Shown: positions 16,464 to 24,285 of the stretch, piece after piece
How the letters are laid out: every line of letters starts with the position of its first letter
How positions within the stretch are numbered: the stretch's first letter is position 1
Origin: Acidimicrobiales bacterium
Lineage (GTDB): Bacteria; Actinomycetota; Acidimicrobiia; Acidimicrobiales; RAAP-2
Assembly (NCBI GenBank): GCA_030039755.1
Contig: JASHUY010000233.1
Coordinates: 1-64,000, forward strand
Direction: 5' to 3'
DNA: 64,000 nt
Position numbers and translations under genes: made by a program
Notes under the pieces: generated by a model
What the model saw: the letters and a program-made list of their open reading frames with translations, nothing else
Databases searched by the model: none
What the model was told of the DNA's origin: nothing

Positions 16464-17337
16464 GACCGAGACGCAGATCCTGCCGGAGGCGGTGCTCGAA
16501 GAGATCCCGGTGCGCCGCGGCCGGGGCTGGGTGCGCTCGCTCGACATCTACATCCCCGGCGTCTTCCTCCTCGCCCTCTTGTTCGTCTGCTTCATCTGGC
16601 CGTACCTCTACACGATCCCCCCGCCCGTAGGGGGCAGCATCCTCGACGCCGGCCTGCCGGTCGGCTCGCCGGGACACATCTTCGGGACGACAGCGGTGGG
16701 TAACGACGTCATGTCCCGACTCATCTACGGCGGCAGGACCTCCTTCGAGATCGTCTTCGCCGTCCAGGGCTTGGGCCTCGCCGTTGGGGGCCTGATCGGC
16801 GTGATGGCGGCCATGATGCGGGGGGTGGCGGAGACGGTGGCGATGCGCCTTCTCGACGTGATCATCGCCTTCCCCGCCTTCGTCCTCGTCGTCGTCATCG
16901 TCCTGGGTCTCGGCGCCAGCGAGATCAATCTCATCTGGGCGCTCGCCGTGATCAGCGTCCCGACCTTCGCCCGGGTCGCGCGGGCCGGCGCGGTGACCGT
17001 GAGGGAGCGGACCTACGTCGTGGCGGCGGAGCTGTCGGGCTCGAAGCGCTGGCAGATCGCCCTGCGCCATGTCGTCCCGAACATCATCACGTCCCTGCTC
17101 ACCTTCGCCGTCCTCGGCGCCGGCGTGGTGGTCATCCTCGAGGCGACCGTCAGCTACTTCGGCTACGGGATCCCGCCGCCGGGGCCCAGCTGGGGCAACA
17201 TGATCGCGACCGGCCAGACCACAATGTCCGCACGGCCGTCGCTGCTGCTCATCCCGTGCATCACGCTGCTCATCACGGTCATCGCGCTCAACACCCTGAG
17301 CGAGGGGATGCGCCGGCGCTGGGGGGCGGTCCGGTGA
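16444..17337 (+). CDS. ABC transporter permease (DppC-like)
   Basis: 297 residues with an N-terminal cytoplasmic stretch, a first membrane segment around residues 36-57, then the DppC block PGHIFGTTAVGNDVMSRLIYG and five further membrane segments. The EAA loop reads VVAAELSGSKRWQIALRHV. It pairs with the upstream DppB-like permease (20-base overlap) to form the heterodimeric channel. An ATPase gene follows after 61 bp. Start ATG 16444 is the first in frame. Confident family assignment; solute unknown. Confidence 0.9.
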   Translation: MAALLSETETQILPEAVLEEIPVRRGRGWVRSLDIYIPGVFLLALLFVCFIWPYLYTIPPPVGGSILDAGLPVGSPGHIFGTTAVGNDVMSRLIYGGRTSFEIVFAVQGLGLAVGGLIGVMAAMMRGVAETVAMRLLDVIIAFPAFVLVVVIVLGLGASEINLIWALAVISVPTFARVARAGAVTVRERTYVVAAELSGSKRWQIALRHVVPNIITSLLTFAVLGAGVVVILEATVSYFGYGIPPPGPSWGNMIATGQTTMSARPSLLLIPCITLLITVIALNTLSEGMRRRWGAVR

Positions 17338-17398
17338 GGCCGAGCCGTGCGACCGGGGGCGAGACGGTCGTGGCCGCGCACCGCGGGAGCGCCGGCCC

Positions 17399-18517
17399 AT
17401 GACCGTCAACGGATCGGGCACGACCGCCGGCACGGGCACGCTCCCGGGCGACGTGCCGGCTGGTCGCACCCCGGGAGGGGGGAAGGTCCTCCTCGAGGTG
17501 CGCCACCTCGTGCAGGAGTTCCCCGTCCGCAATGCCGGAGGGGTGAAGGGCGGCATGCTCCAGGCAGTCTCGGACGTCTCGTTCTCCTTGCACGCCGGAG
17601 AATCGCTCGGGGTCGTGGGCGAGACCGGCTCGGGCAAGTCCACCCTCGCCCGCTCCATCGTCCAGGCGCCGCCGCCCAGGTCGGGCGAGGTGATCTTCGA
17701 CGGCGTGGACCTGGTCAAGCTCAAGCGCCGCCAGATGGAACGTCTGCGGCGCCACATGCAGATGGTCTTCCAGGACCCCTTCGGCTCGCTCGACCCGAAG
17801 TGGCGGGTCAGCGACATCGTCGCCGAGCCGCTCGTCGCCTACAGAGTGGGCGGTCGGCAGGAGCGCCGGGCGAGAGTCGACCTGCTCCTGGAGCTCGTCG
17901 GTCTCGATCCGGAGGTGCACGGCGTACGGCACCCGGGACAGCTGTCGGGAGGGCAGGCCCAGCGTGTCGCGATCGCGCGGGCGATCGCGCTCAGTCCGCA
18001 GCTGCTGATCTGCGACGAGCCCGTCTCCTCGCTCGACGTGCTGGTGCAGGCGCAGGTGTTGAACCTGTTCGAAAAGCTCCGGCAGGAGCTCGACCTCGCC
18101 TACCTGTTCATCGCCCACGACCTCGCCCTCGTCAAGCAGGTCAGCGACCGGGTGGCCGTGATGTACCTCGGCAAGTTCTGCGAGGTGGGGCCGTCCGAAA
18201 GCCTCTACGAGGAGCCGCTCCACCCGTACACGTTCGCCCTGCTGAAGTCGATCCCCGACCCGGACCCCGAGACCGGCAGGGTGCGGTCGAAGGACGTCAT
18301 CAGTGGCGAGCTCCCCTCGCCGCTCGACCCGCCCAGCGGTTGCCGCTTCCGCACGCGGTGTCCCCGGGCACAGGCCCGCTGCGCCGAGGAGGTGCCGGAG
18401 CTCCGCATGGTCGGCGAGGACCACCTCGTCGCCTGCCATTTCCCCTTGTCCGTGAAGAGCGGTGGGGACCTCACCGCCGTAGGCTCGGCCGTCGCACCCG
18501 ACACGGCGTCGTCGTGA
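17399..18517 (+). CDS. Peptide/opine-type ABC transporter ATP-binding protein (OppF/DppF-like)
   Basis: 372 residues with Walker A GETGSGKS, OppF-type HMQMVFQDPFGSLDPKW, signature LSGGQAQRV, Walker B LLICDEPVSSLD and the C-terminal cysteine-containing extension (CRFRTRCPRAQARC). Together with the OppD-like ATPase at 10611-11723 it would complete the heterodimeric ATPase pair. It ends the transporter operon; a second NDMA-dependent dehydrogenase gene begins 112 bp later. An N-terminal ~25 residues rich in Gly/Thr precede the conserved fold, so an internal start is possible. Confidence 0.9.
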   Translation: MTVNGSGTTAGTGTLPGDVPAGRTPGGGKVLLEVRHLVQEFPVRNAGGVKGGMLQAVSDVSFSLHAGESLGVVGETGSGKSTLARSIVQAPPPRSGEVIFDGVDLVKLKRRQMERLRRHMQMVFQDPFGSLDPKWRVSDIVAEPLVAYRVGGRQERRARVDLLLELVGLDPEVHGVRHPGQLSGGQAQRVAIARAIALSPQLLICDEPVSSLDVLVQAQVLNLFEKLRQELDLAYLFIAHDLALVKQVSDRVAVMYLGKFCEVGPSESLYEEPLHPYTFALLKSIPDPDPETGRVRSKDVISGELPSPLDPPSGCRFRTRCPRAQARCAEEVPELRMVGEDHLVACHFPLSVKSGGDLTAVGSAVAPDTASS

Positions 18518-18629
18518 CGTCGGGCCCCGACCGTTCGAGCCGGTCCGTCGGCCCGGCGCGGCGCGCCAGCATGGGGAGAGCCGATCGCGGGATCACCTCC
18601 GGTGGCTCGACGAGACAAGGAGCCAAGTG

Positions 18630-19745
18630 ATGAAGACGACCGCCGCAGTCCTTCGGGTCCCGGGCAAGCCTTGGGAGATCACCGAGCTCGACCTCGACGA
18701 GCCGAAACCCCACGAGGTCCTCGTCAGGTTCATGGCGTCGGGGATGTGCCATTCCGACGAGCACATCCGGGAGAGCGGGGGGTCCCACATCCGCATGCCC
18801 CTCGTGGGCGGGCACGAAGGTTCCGGCATCGTCGAGGCGGTGGGCTCGGCGGTGCAGCGGGTGCAGCCGGGCGACCACATCGTGACCTCCTACATCCCTG
18901 CCTGTGGCCACTGTCGCTACTGCTCGACGGGGCGGCAGAACCTGTGCGACCGCGGCCTGTACGCGGGGAAGGGGTGCCTGCAGGACGAGACCTTCCGCTT
19001 CCACCAGGACGGGGAGGATTTCGGGGCTTTCTGCGTCGTCGGCTCCTTCTCCCAGTACTCGGTGGTCTCCGAGTACTCCTGCATCAAGATGGACGACGAC
19101 ATCCCCTTCGAAGTGGCCTGTCTCGTCGGTTGTGGCGCGACCACCGGTTGGGCGTCCGCCGTCTACGCCGCGGACGTGAGGGTCGGCGAGACCGTCGTGA
19201 TCTTCGGCACGGGCGGGGTGGGGATGAACGCCGTCCAGGGGGCGAGGCTCGCCGGCGCGAAGAACGTCATCGCGATCGACCCCGTCCCCTTCAAGCGCGA
19301 GCAGGCGCTGCGCTTCGGGGCGACCCTCGCCTTCGCGGACCCGACAGCGGCGCGAACGAAGATCGTCGAGATCACCCGGGGCCAGCTGGCCGACAAGATC
19401 ATCCTGACGGTCGGCCTCCTCGCCGAGGCGGACGTCTCGAACGCCGTCTCGATGTGCGGCAAGGCAGGCACGGTCGTGATCACCTCGGTCAGCCCGCCCG
19501 ACGAGAAGACCGTGAGCCTGACGGGCAGCCCGCTCGTCGGCTACGTGCGGCGCATCCAGGGCGCCTTGTTCGGGAACGCGAACCCGCTCTACGACATCCC
19601 GAAGATGCTCGGCCTCTACAAGTCCGGCGACATGAAGCTCGAAGAGCTCATCACCCGGCGCTACCCCCTGGAGGAGATCAACGAGGGCTACCAGGACATG
19701 CTGGACGGCAAGAACATCCGTGGCGTGATCGTCCACGAGCATTGA
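18630..19745 (+). CDS. NDMA-dependent (mycofactocin-type) alcohol dehydrogenase, second copy
   Basis: 371 residues, clearly paralogous to the 12142-13269 product. Zinc ligands are in GMCHSDEH and GGHEGSG, the structural cysteine cluster is CGHCRYCSTGRQNLC, the Rossmann motif is GTGGVG and the C-terminus is GKNIRGVIVHEH. ATG 18630 follows AAGGAG at 7 nt; a GTG three bases earlier is less well placed. Family members oxidise primary or secondary alcohols and hand electrons to mycofactocin. It is followed after 43 bp by the CGSC protein gene, so the two are probably co-transcribed. That links this dehydrogenase class physically to the UGSC family. Confidence 0.9.
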   Translation: MKTTAAVLRVPGKPWEITELDLDEPKPHEVLVRFMASGMCHSDEHIRESGGSHIRMPLVGGHEGSGIVEAVGSAVQRVQPGDHIVTSYIPACGHCRYCSTGRQNLCDRGLYAGKGCLQDETFRFHQDGEDFGAFCVVGSFSQYSVVSEYSCIKMDDDIPFEVACLVGCGATTGWASAVYAADVRVGETVVIFGTGGVGMNAVQGARLAGAKNVIAIDPVPFKREQALRFGATLAFADPTAARTKIVEITRGQLADKIILTVGLLAEADVSNAVSMCGKAGTVVITSVSPPDEKTVSLTGSPLVGYVRRIQGALFGNANPLYDIPKMLGLYKSGDMKLEELITRRYPLEEINEGYQDMLDGKNIRGVIVHEH

Positions 19746-19788
19746 AGGACCGCGGGAACTTGACACGACGCGAACCGAGGAGGAGACG

Positions 19789-20343
19789 ATGGGCAGCCTG
19801 ATCATGGACCCGACCGGACAGACGACGCGGGCCGAGGCCGAGATGCGGCTCGCGCGCCGCCCCGAAAGCCTCCGCGGCAGGACCGTGGGTCTGCTCGACA
19901 ACGGCAAGCAGAATGCCGGCCGTTTCGTCGACGAGCTCGGCAAGGTGCTCGCGGAGCGCTACTCGATCGGCGGCGTGGTCCTGCGCAAGAAGCCCGTGGC
20001 GACGGTGGACGCCCCCGCCGAGCTGCTCGACGACCTCCACGACTCTGTCGAGCTCGTGGTCATCGCGGTCGGCGACTGTGGCTCGTGCAGCGCCGCCGCC
20101 GTGGCCGACGGCATCGCCCTGGAGCGGCTCGGCACCCCGACGGCGGTGGTCTGCACGGAGTCCTTCAAGGCGACCGCCGACGCCATGGCCGTGGTGCGCG
20201 GCGCGTCGGGGTACCGCTACGCCACCGTCGAGCACCCGATGGCAGGCCTTCCGGCGGACGAGGTCCGAGCACGCGCCGAAGGTGTCGCCGACGAGGTCGT
20301 GTCGTTGCTGGTCGACGCCGCGGTACGCCGCGGCGCCGCCTGA
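19789..20343 (+). CDS. UGSC-family protein, cysteine form (CGSC)
   Basis: 184 residues, homologous over its whole length to the selenoprotein at 9920-10474. The redox-type motif is GDCGSCSAA with Cys97 (TGT at 20077-20079) exactly at the selenocysteine position and Cys100 conserved. The C-terminal half shares VCTESFKATADAMA and GYRYATVEHP. It is a small cytoplasmic alpha/beta-looking protein without signal or membrane segment. ATG 19789 has GAGGAGGAG upstream. Its stop overlaps the start of the partner gene (TGATG). Function is unknown; sulfur/selenium redox or C-S/C-Se chemistry is an inference from the motif. Confidence 0.88.
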   Translation: MGSLIMDPTGQTTRAEAEMRLARRPESLRGRTVGLLDNGKQNAGRFVDELGKVLAERYSIGGVVLRKKPVATVDAPAELLDDLHDSVELVVIAVGDCGSCSAAAVADGIALERLGTPTAVVCTESFKATADAMAVVRGASGYRYATVEHPMAGLPADEVRARAEGVADEVVSLLVDAAVRRGAA

Positions 20344-21413
20344 TGGGAGAGGCCGCCCCGGCGCTGGATCTCGACCCCGAGGCCGCCCAGGCGGCGATCG
20401 AGCACTGCTACGACCAGGGTTGGTCCGACGGCCTCCCACTGGTCCCGGCCACCCGCGAGCTGGTCGACCGCTTCCTCGCGGAGACCGACCGCCCGCCCGA
20501 CGAGGTGATCGGCAGGATGGATCACCTGGGCCGCGCCTGCACGGTCGAGCTGGCAGCGGTGAACGCCGCGATGGCGGGGTGCCTGCCCGAGTACTTCCCC
20601 GTGGTGCTCGCGGCCTGGGAGGCGGTGATGCGTGACCGGGCCGCCAAGGGAGGCGGTTGGCAGAGCACGAGCGGGCCTGCGCCGATGATCGTCGTGAACG
20701 GCACGGTGCGCGAGGAGCTGGGGTTCAATAGCACCGGGGGGGCGTTCGGACCCGGGTTCCGTCCGAACGCCACGGTGCCCCGGGCGATCGGGCTGATCGT
20801 GCGGAACGCCTTCGGGATCAGACCGCACGAGTTCGACCAGGCGACCCAGGGCCTGCCCGGACGCTTCTCGATCTGCTTCGGGGAAAACGAGGAGGAGAGC
20901 CCCTGGGAACCCCTGTCGGTCGAGATGGGGCTGCCCGAAGGTCAGAGCGCGGTGTCGGCCACGCTGCTCCGGACCTGCGAGTTCGTGGACAACCGCCACA
21001 CCGTCGATCCGGACCAGGTCCTCTTCGACTTCGCCGACACCATCGTGCGGACCGGGTCGCTCATCTTCCGGGACCAGTCCTGCTTCGTCGTCTTCGGCCC
21101 GGAGCACGCGCAGCTCCTGGCCAACGCCGGGTACTCGAAGACGGACGTCAAGGACTGGTTCATCGACCACTGCGTGCGCCGGGAGGCCGACCTGCGACGG
21201 GCCGGCAAGGACGCGGTCGGAGAAGGGGGCCTGGGCGGGCGGGGGCCCAGCGACGGGGAGCGGGTGAGCCCGGATACGCTCACCTCGATCATCCCGACCA
21301 GGGCGCAGATCCCGATTACCGTGACCGGCGCCCGGAACGCCGCGATGTCGCTCGTCTGCAGGGTCTTCGGCACGTGGTCGAACACCTCGTGCCCGATCGA
21401 GCGCCGTCGGTGA
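20343..21413 (+). CDS. Partner protein of UGSC family, function unknown (second copy)
   Basis: 356 residues from ATG 20343, which overlaps the stop of the CGSC gene in the same TGATG arrangement as the minus-strand pair. It is closely similar to the 8781-9920 product, sharing AIEHCYDQGWSDGLPLVP, AAMAGCLPEYFPVVLAAW, GFNSTGGAFGPGFRPNATV and GENEEESPWEPL. The last ~60 residues differ between the copies. No known catalytic motif, signal peptide or membrane helix is visible. Conserved cysteines (EHCY and MAGC) are candidates for contact with the UGSC/CGSC motif. The coupling suggests the two proteins act as a complex. Confidence 0.88.
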   Translation: MGEAAPALDLDPEAAQAAIEHCYDQGWSDGLPLVPATRELVDRFLAETDRPPDEVIGRMDHLGRACTVELAAVNAAMAGCLPEYFPVVLAAWEAVMRDRAAKGGGWQSTSGPAPMIVVNGTVREELGFNSTGGAFGPGFRPNATVPRAIGLIVRNAFGIRPHEFDQATQGLPGRFSICFGENEEESPWEPLSVEMGLPEGQSAVSATLLRTCEFVDNRHTVDPDQVLFDFADTIVRTGSLIFRDQSCFVVFGPEHAQLLANAGYSKTDVKDWFIDHCVRREADLRRAGKDAVGEGGLGGRGPSDGERVSPDTLTSIIPTRAQIPITVTGARNAAMSLVCRVFGTWSNTSCPIERRR

Positions 21414-21450
21414 GGCGCCGCGTCCGCAGGTCGGCGCCGGGCACGACAGC

Positions 21451-21522
21451 GAGAGCCGAGCCGGCCACGCAAACGAGAGCAGAGCCGGGCACGCAAATAG
21501 GAACAGAGCCGGGCACCCAAAC
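21451..21522 (+). repeat. Three tandem copies of a 24-bp repeat
   Basis: Units at 21451-21474, 21475-21498 and 21499-21522 share the core GAGCCGGGCACGCAAAC with a few changes each. A shorter related piece (GCCGGGCACGACA) precedes them. They fill the gap between the partner gene and the 75-aa gene. Confidence 0.75.
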
Positions 21523-21546
21523 GAGAGAAGAACAAGGAGCGGAGCA

Positions 21547-21774
21547 GTGATCGACTTGGAAGGACTCGCCGGAATCCGTACCTCGCTCGAGGCGGACGGC
21601 TACGAGATCGACGTGACCGAGGGCGAGCGCGTGGAGGTCGTCATCTCGGCCACCCCCGACGCCTGTGCCGAATGCCTGGTGCCGGCGAGCGTGATGGTGC
21701 CGATCCTCGAGCACGCGCTGAAGGTCCCCGGCGACCGCATCGACCTCACCTATCCGGAGGGCCATGAGACATGA
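21547..21774 (+). CDS. Small CxxC protein, function unknown
   Basis: 75 residues from GTG 21547, which has AAGGAG at 7 nt. The N-terminal half is acidic with alternating beta-like pattern (EIDVTEGERVEVVISAT), followed by a DACAECLVP motif with a CxxC pair and a helix. The pattern faintly recalls small NifU-like or ferredoxin-fold carriers, but no family is assigned. Its position directly after the UGSC/partner pair and its CxxC suggest a role in the same redox process. It is followed within ~10 bases by an SDR gene. Confidence 0.7.
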   Translation: MIDLEGLAGIRTSLEADGYEIDVTEGERVEVVISATPDACAECLVPASVMVPILEHALKVPGDRIDLTYPEGHET

Positions 21775-21784
21775 GCGCCGCGCG

Positions 21785-22660
21785 ATGAGCGCAGTGAGTC
21801 CGGAACGTCGGGTGGCCCTCGTCACCGGCTGCGGAAAACGGGACGGCGTCGGTCGGGGGATCGCCCGGCGCCTGGCCGCCTCGGGGGCCACGGTCGTCGT
21901 GGCCGACCGCAAGTCGACCGGCGTGCTGAACCGGCGCCAGGAGGTCGTCGGGGTCGAAGACGACGGCTGGCGAGGTCTCGACAGCCTCGTCGAGGAGATC
22001 ACGGCCGCGGGGGGCACCGCGAGCTCGGTCACGGGGGACATCGGCGAGGTGGCCGACGCCGACGCCATGGTCGCCGCCGCGGTCGCCGCGCACGGTCGTC
22101 TCGACATCCTGGTCAACAACGCGGCGGCCCCGCAGGGGCTCGACCGCCGTGAGATCGCAGAGGTCCCCGTCGAGGTGTTCGACGAGGTCGTGCGCATCAA
22201 CCTGCGGGGCACCTACCTGATGTCGCGCGCTGCGGTCCCGGTCATGCGCGAGCAGCGGTGGGGGAGGATCGTCGCCGTCTCGTCGATGGCCGGCGTCATC
22301 GGCGCCGCCTACTCGACGGCCTACTCCGCGTCCAAGGCCGGGATCCTCGGCTTCACGCGGGCGCTGGCGATGGACGTGGCCCGCTGGGGCATCACCGTCA
22401 ACGCCGTCGCCCCGGGCGCGGTCGGCACGAGCCGCGCGTTCCTCAGCGAGGACCCGGATCTCGACGTCGACGCAGAGATGGCGCGCAGGGCGCAGGGGAT
22501 CCCGGTCGGGCGCGTGGGGCGACCCGAGGACATCGCCGGCGCGGTCGCCTACCTGGCGAGCGACGACGCCGGGTACATGACCGGCCAGTACCTCGTGCTC
22601 GACGGCGGGGGTCGCGCCGGTTTCCTGCCCGAGCCGGCCCCGGAGCCTTCCGGCAGCTGA
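21785..22660 (+). CDS. Short-chain dehydrogenase/reductase
   Basis: About 291 residues. The glycine-rich cofactor motif is TGCGKRDGVGRGIA, NAG-like NNAA is at about residue 120, and the catalytic Ser-Tyr-Lys is seen as VSSMAG and YSASK. An insertion of ~20 residues (NRRQEVVGVEDDGWRG) follows the second beta strand, as in mycofactocin-associated SDRs, although the exact subfamily is uncertain. ATG 21785 gives the usual SDR N-terminus; ATG 21764 lies only 3 nt from GGAGG and would add 7 residues. It is expected to oxidise or reduce an alcohol/ketone pair with NAD(P) or bound NAD. It is probably in the same operon as the UGSC genes. Confidence 0.85.
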   Translation: MSAVSPERRVALVTGCGKRDGVGRGIARRLAASGATVVVADRKSTGVLNRRQEVVGVEDDGWRGLDSLVEEITAAGGTASSVTGDIGEVADADAMVAAAVAAHGRLDILVNNAAAPQGLDRREIAEVPVEVFDEVVRINLRGTYLMSRAAVPVMREQRWGRIVAVSSMAGVIGAAYSTAYSASKAGILGFTRALAMDVARWGITVNAVAPGAVGTSRAFLSEDPDLDVDAEMARRAQGIPVGRVGRPEDIAGAVAYLASDDAGYMTGQYLVLDGGGRAGFLPEPAPEPSGS

Positions 22661-22835
22661 GCTCCGGGTCCCCCGGCCCCGCCCTCGACCGGAGTCGGGA
22701 CGGGCGGCGCACATCGCGCGCGTTGCGTCGACGCGCGCCGGTGCTCTACGGTGCGTCGCAGCCCGCTCTGCGCGGACGACGAGCGTCGACACCACGCCAG
22801 AGCCCGCAAGCGCAGGCACAACCGGAGGGCGTCGC

Positions 22836-24272
22836 GTGGGGACGACCGTTGGTCGCAGCATGGACAAGATCGTCGCCTCCCCTGCGGAGGCGGTCGCCGA
22901 CGTCGTCGACGGTTCGAGCGTCGCGATCGCGGGCTTCGGGCTCGCGCACCGCTTTCCCTCGAGCCTGATCATGGCGCTCGCCGACCTCGGGTCGAAGGAC
23001 CTGACCGTCTACTGCAACGGCCTCGGTCAGCCTGGACACCCGACGGCCCACCTGCTGGCGGAGAACCATCAGCTGGGCAAGCTCGTCGCCTCTTTCTCCG
23101 CCCGTCCGGGGGTGCGCGAGTCCGAGGCCGAGACCCAGATCACCGCCGGCCAGCTCGAGTTCGAGGTCGTCCCGCAGGGCACCCTGGTCGAACGGATGCG
23201 CGCCGGGGGGGCGGGGCTGGCGGCGATCTACACGCCCACTGCGGTGGGCACCCCGCTCGCCGAGGGCAAGGAGGTCCGCTACTTCGACGGGAAGCCCTAC
23301 GTCCTCGAGCTGGCGATCACCACCGACTTCGCCTTCCTCCGCGGCTACCGCGGCGACCGTCTCGGCAACATCCAGATGCGCGGCGGCTCGCGCAACTTCA
23401 ACGTCAGCTTCGCCAAGGCGGCCCGCGTCGCCATCGCCGAGGTCGAGGAGATCGTCGAGCCCGGCGAGATCCCGCCGGACCTCGTGGACATCCCGGGAGC
23501 GTTCGTGGGCCGCGTCGTCCAGAGCACCTACACGATGGACACGAGGTCGCTGCCGATGCGCCCGAACCGTGCGGCGACCAGCGCGCGGTCCTACAACGAC
23601 AAGCCGGCGCTTGCCCGGAACGAGATCGCGCGGCGTGCCGCGCTGCTGCTCGAGGACCGCACGTACGTGAACCTCGGCGCAGGGCTCCCGAACCTCATCA
23701 CGAACCACCTCGGCGACCGGGAGGTCGTCCTCCACGCCGAGAACGGCATCCTCGACTACGGGTCCTTCGCGGAGGAAGACGACTTCGACCCCGACGTGCA
23801 CGACGCCGGAGGCTGGTTCGTCACGACCCGGCCCGGCACCTCGTTCTTCGAGAGCGTCACCTCCTTCGAGATCGCGCGCTCCGGCCGGCTGTCCGCCGTC
23901 GTGCTCGGCGCCTACCAGGTTGCCGCGAACGGCGACTTCGCCAACTGGGCGACGCCGGAGATGGCCGGGGGCGGGATCGGGGGGGCGATGGACCTCGCGG
24001 TGGGGGCCAAGCGCGTCATCATCACGATGGAGCACTGCGACAGCTCCGGCCGGCCGAAGCTCGTCGAGCGCTGCACCTACCCGATCACCGCGGTCGGGGT
24101 CGTGGACACCGTCGTGACGGACCTCGCCCTCCTGCGGCGCGTCGGGAGCACCTTCCGGCTGGAGGAGGTGGCACGGGGGTTCGGCGTCGACGAGGTGCTC
24201 GCGCTCACCGGCATGCACGTCGAGGTGCCGCCGCAGGTGCGCGTCATGCAGGACGCCTTCGAGTCAACGTGA
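22836..24272 (+). CDS. 3-oxoacid CoA-transferase, fused A and B subunits
   Basis: 478 residues covering both halves of a family I CoA-transferase. The A half has VAIAGFGLAHRFP and a conserved region around IQMRGGSRNFN, and the B half carries the catalytic glutamate in HAENGILDYG. Members such as succinyl-CoA:3-oxoacid CoA-transferase move CoA between an acyl-CoA and an acid such as acetoacetate. GTG 22836 has GGAGGG at 8 nt; ATG 22860 is the alternative. An aldehyde dehydrogenase gene follows after 13 bp. The linker between halves (about residues 225-265) differs from textbook SCOT, so the acid substrate may differ. Confidence 0.88.
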   Translation: MGTTVGRSMDKIVASPAEAVADVVDGSSVAIAGFGLAHRFPSSLIMALADLGSKDLTVYCNGLGQPGHPTAHLLAENHQLGKLVASFSARPGVRESEAETQITAGQLEFEVVPQGTLVERMRAGGAGLAAIYTPTAVGTPLAEGKEVRYFDGKPYVLELAITTDFAFLRGYRGDRLGNIQMRGGSRNFNVSFAKAARVAIAEVEEIVEPGEIPPDLVDIPGAFVGRVVQSTYTMDTRSLPMRPNRAATSARSYNDKPALARNEIARRAALLLEDRTYVNLGAGLPNLITNHLGDREVVLHAENGILDYGSFAEEDDFDPDVHDAGGWFVTTRPGTSFFESVTSFEIARSGRLSAVVLGAYQVAANGDFANWATPEMAGGGIGGAMDLAVGAKRVIITMEHCDSSGRPKLVERCTYPITAVGVVDTVVTDLALLRRVGSTFRLEEVARGFGVDEVLALTGMHVEVPPQVRVMQDAFEST

Positions 24273-24285
24273 GAAGGAGCGGCAG

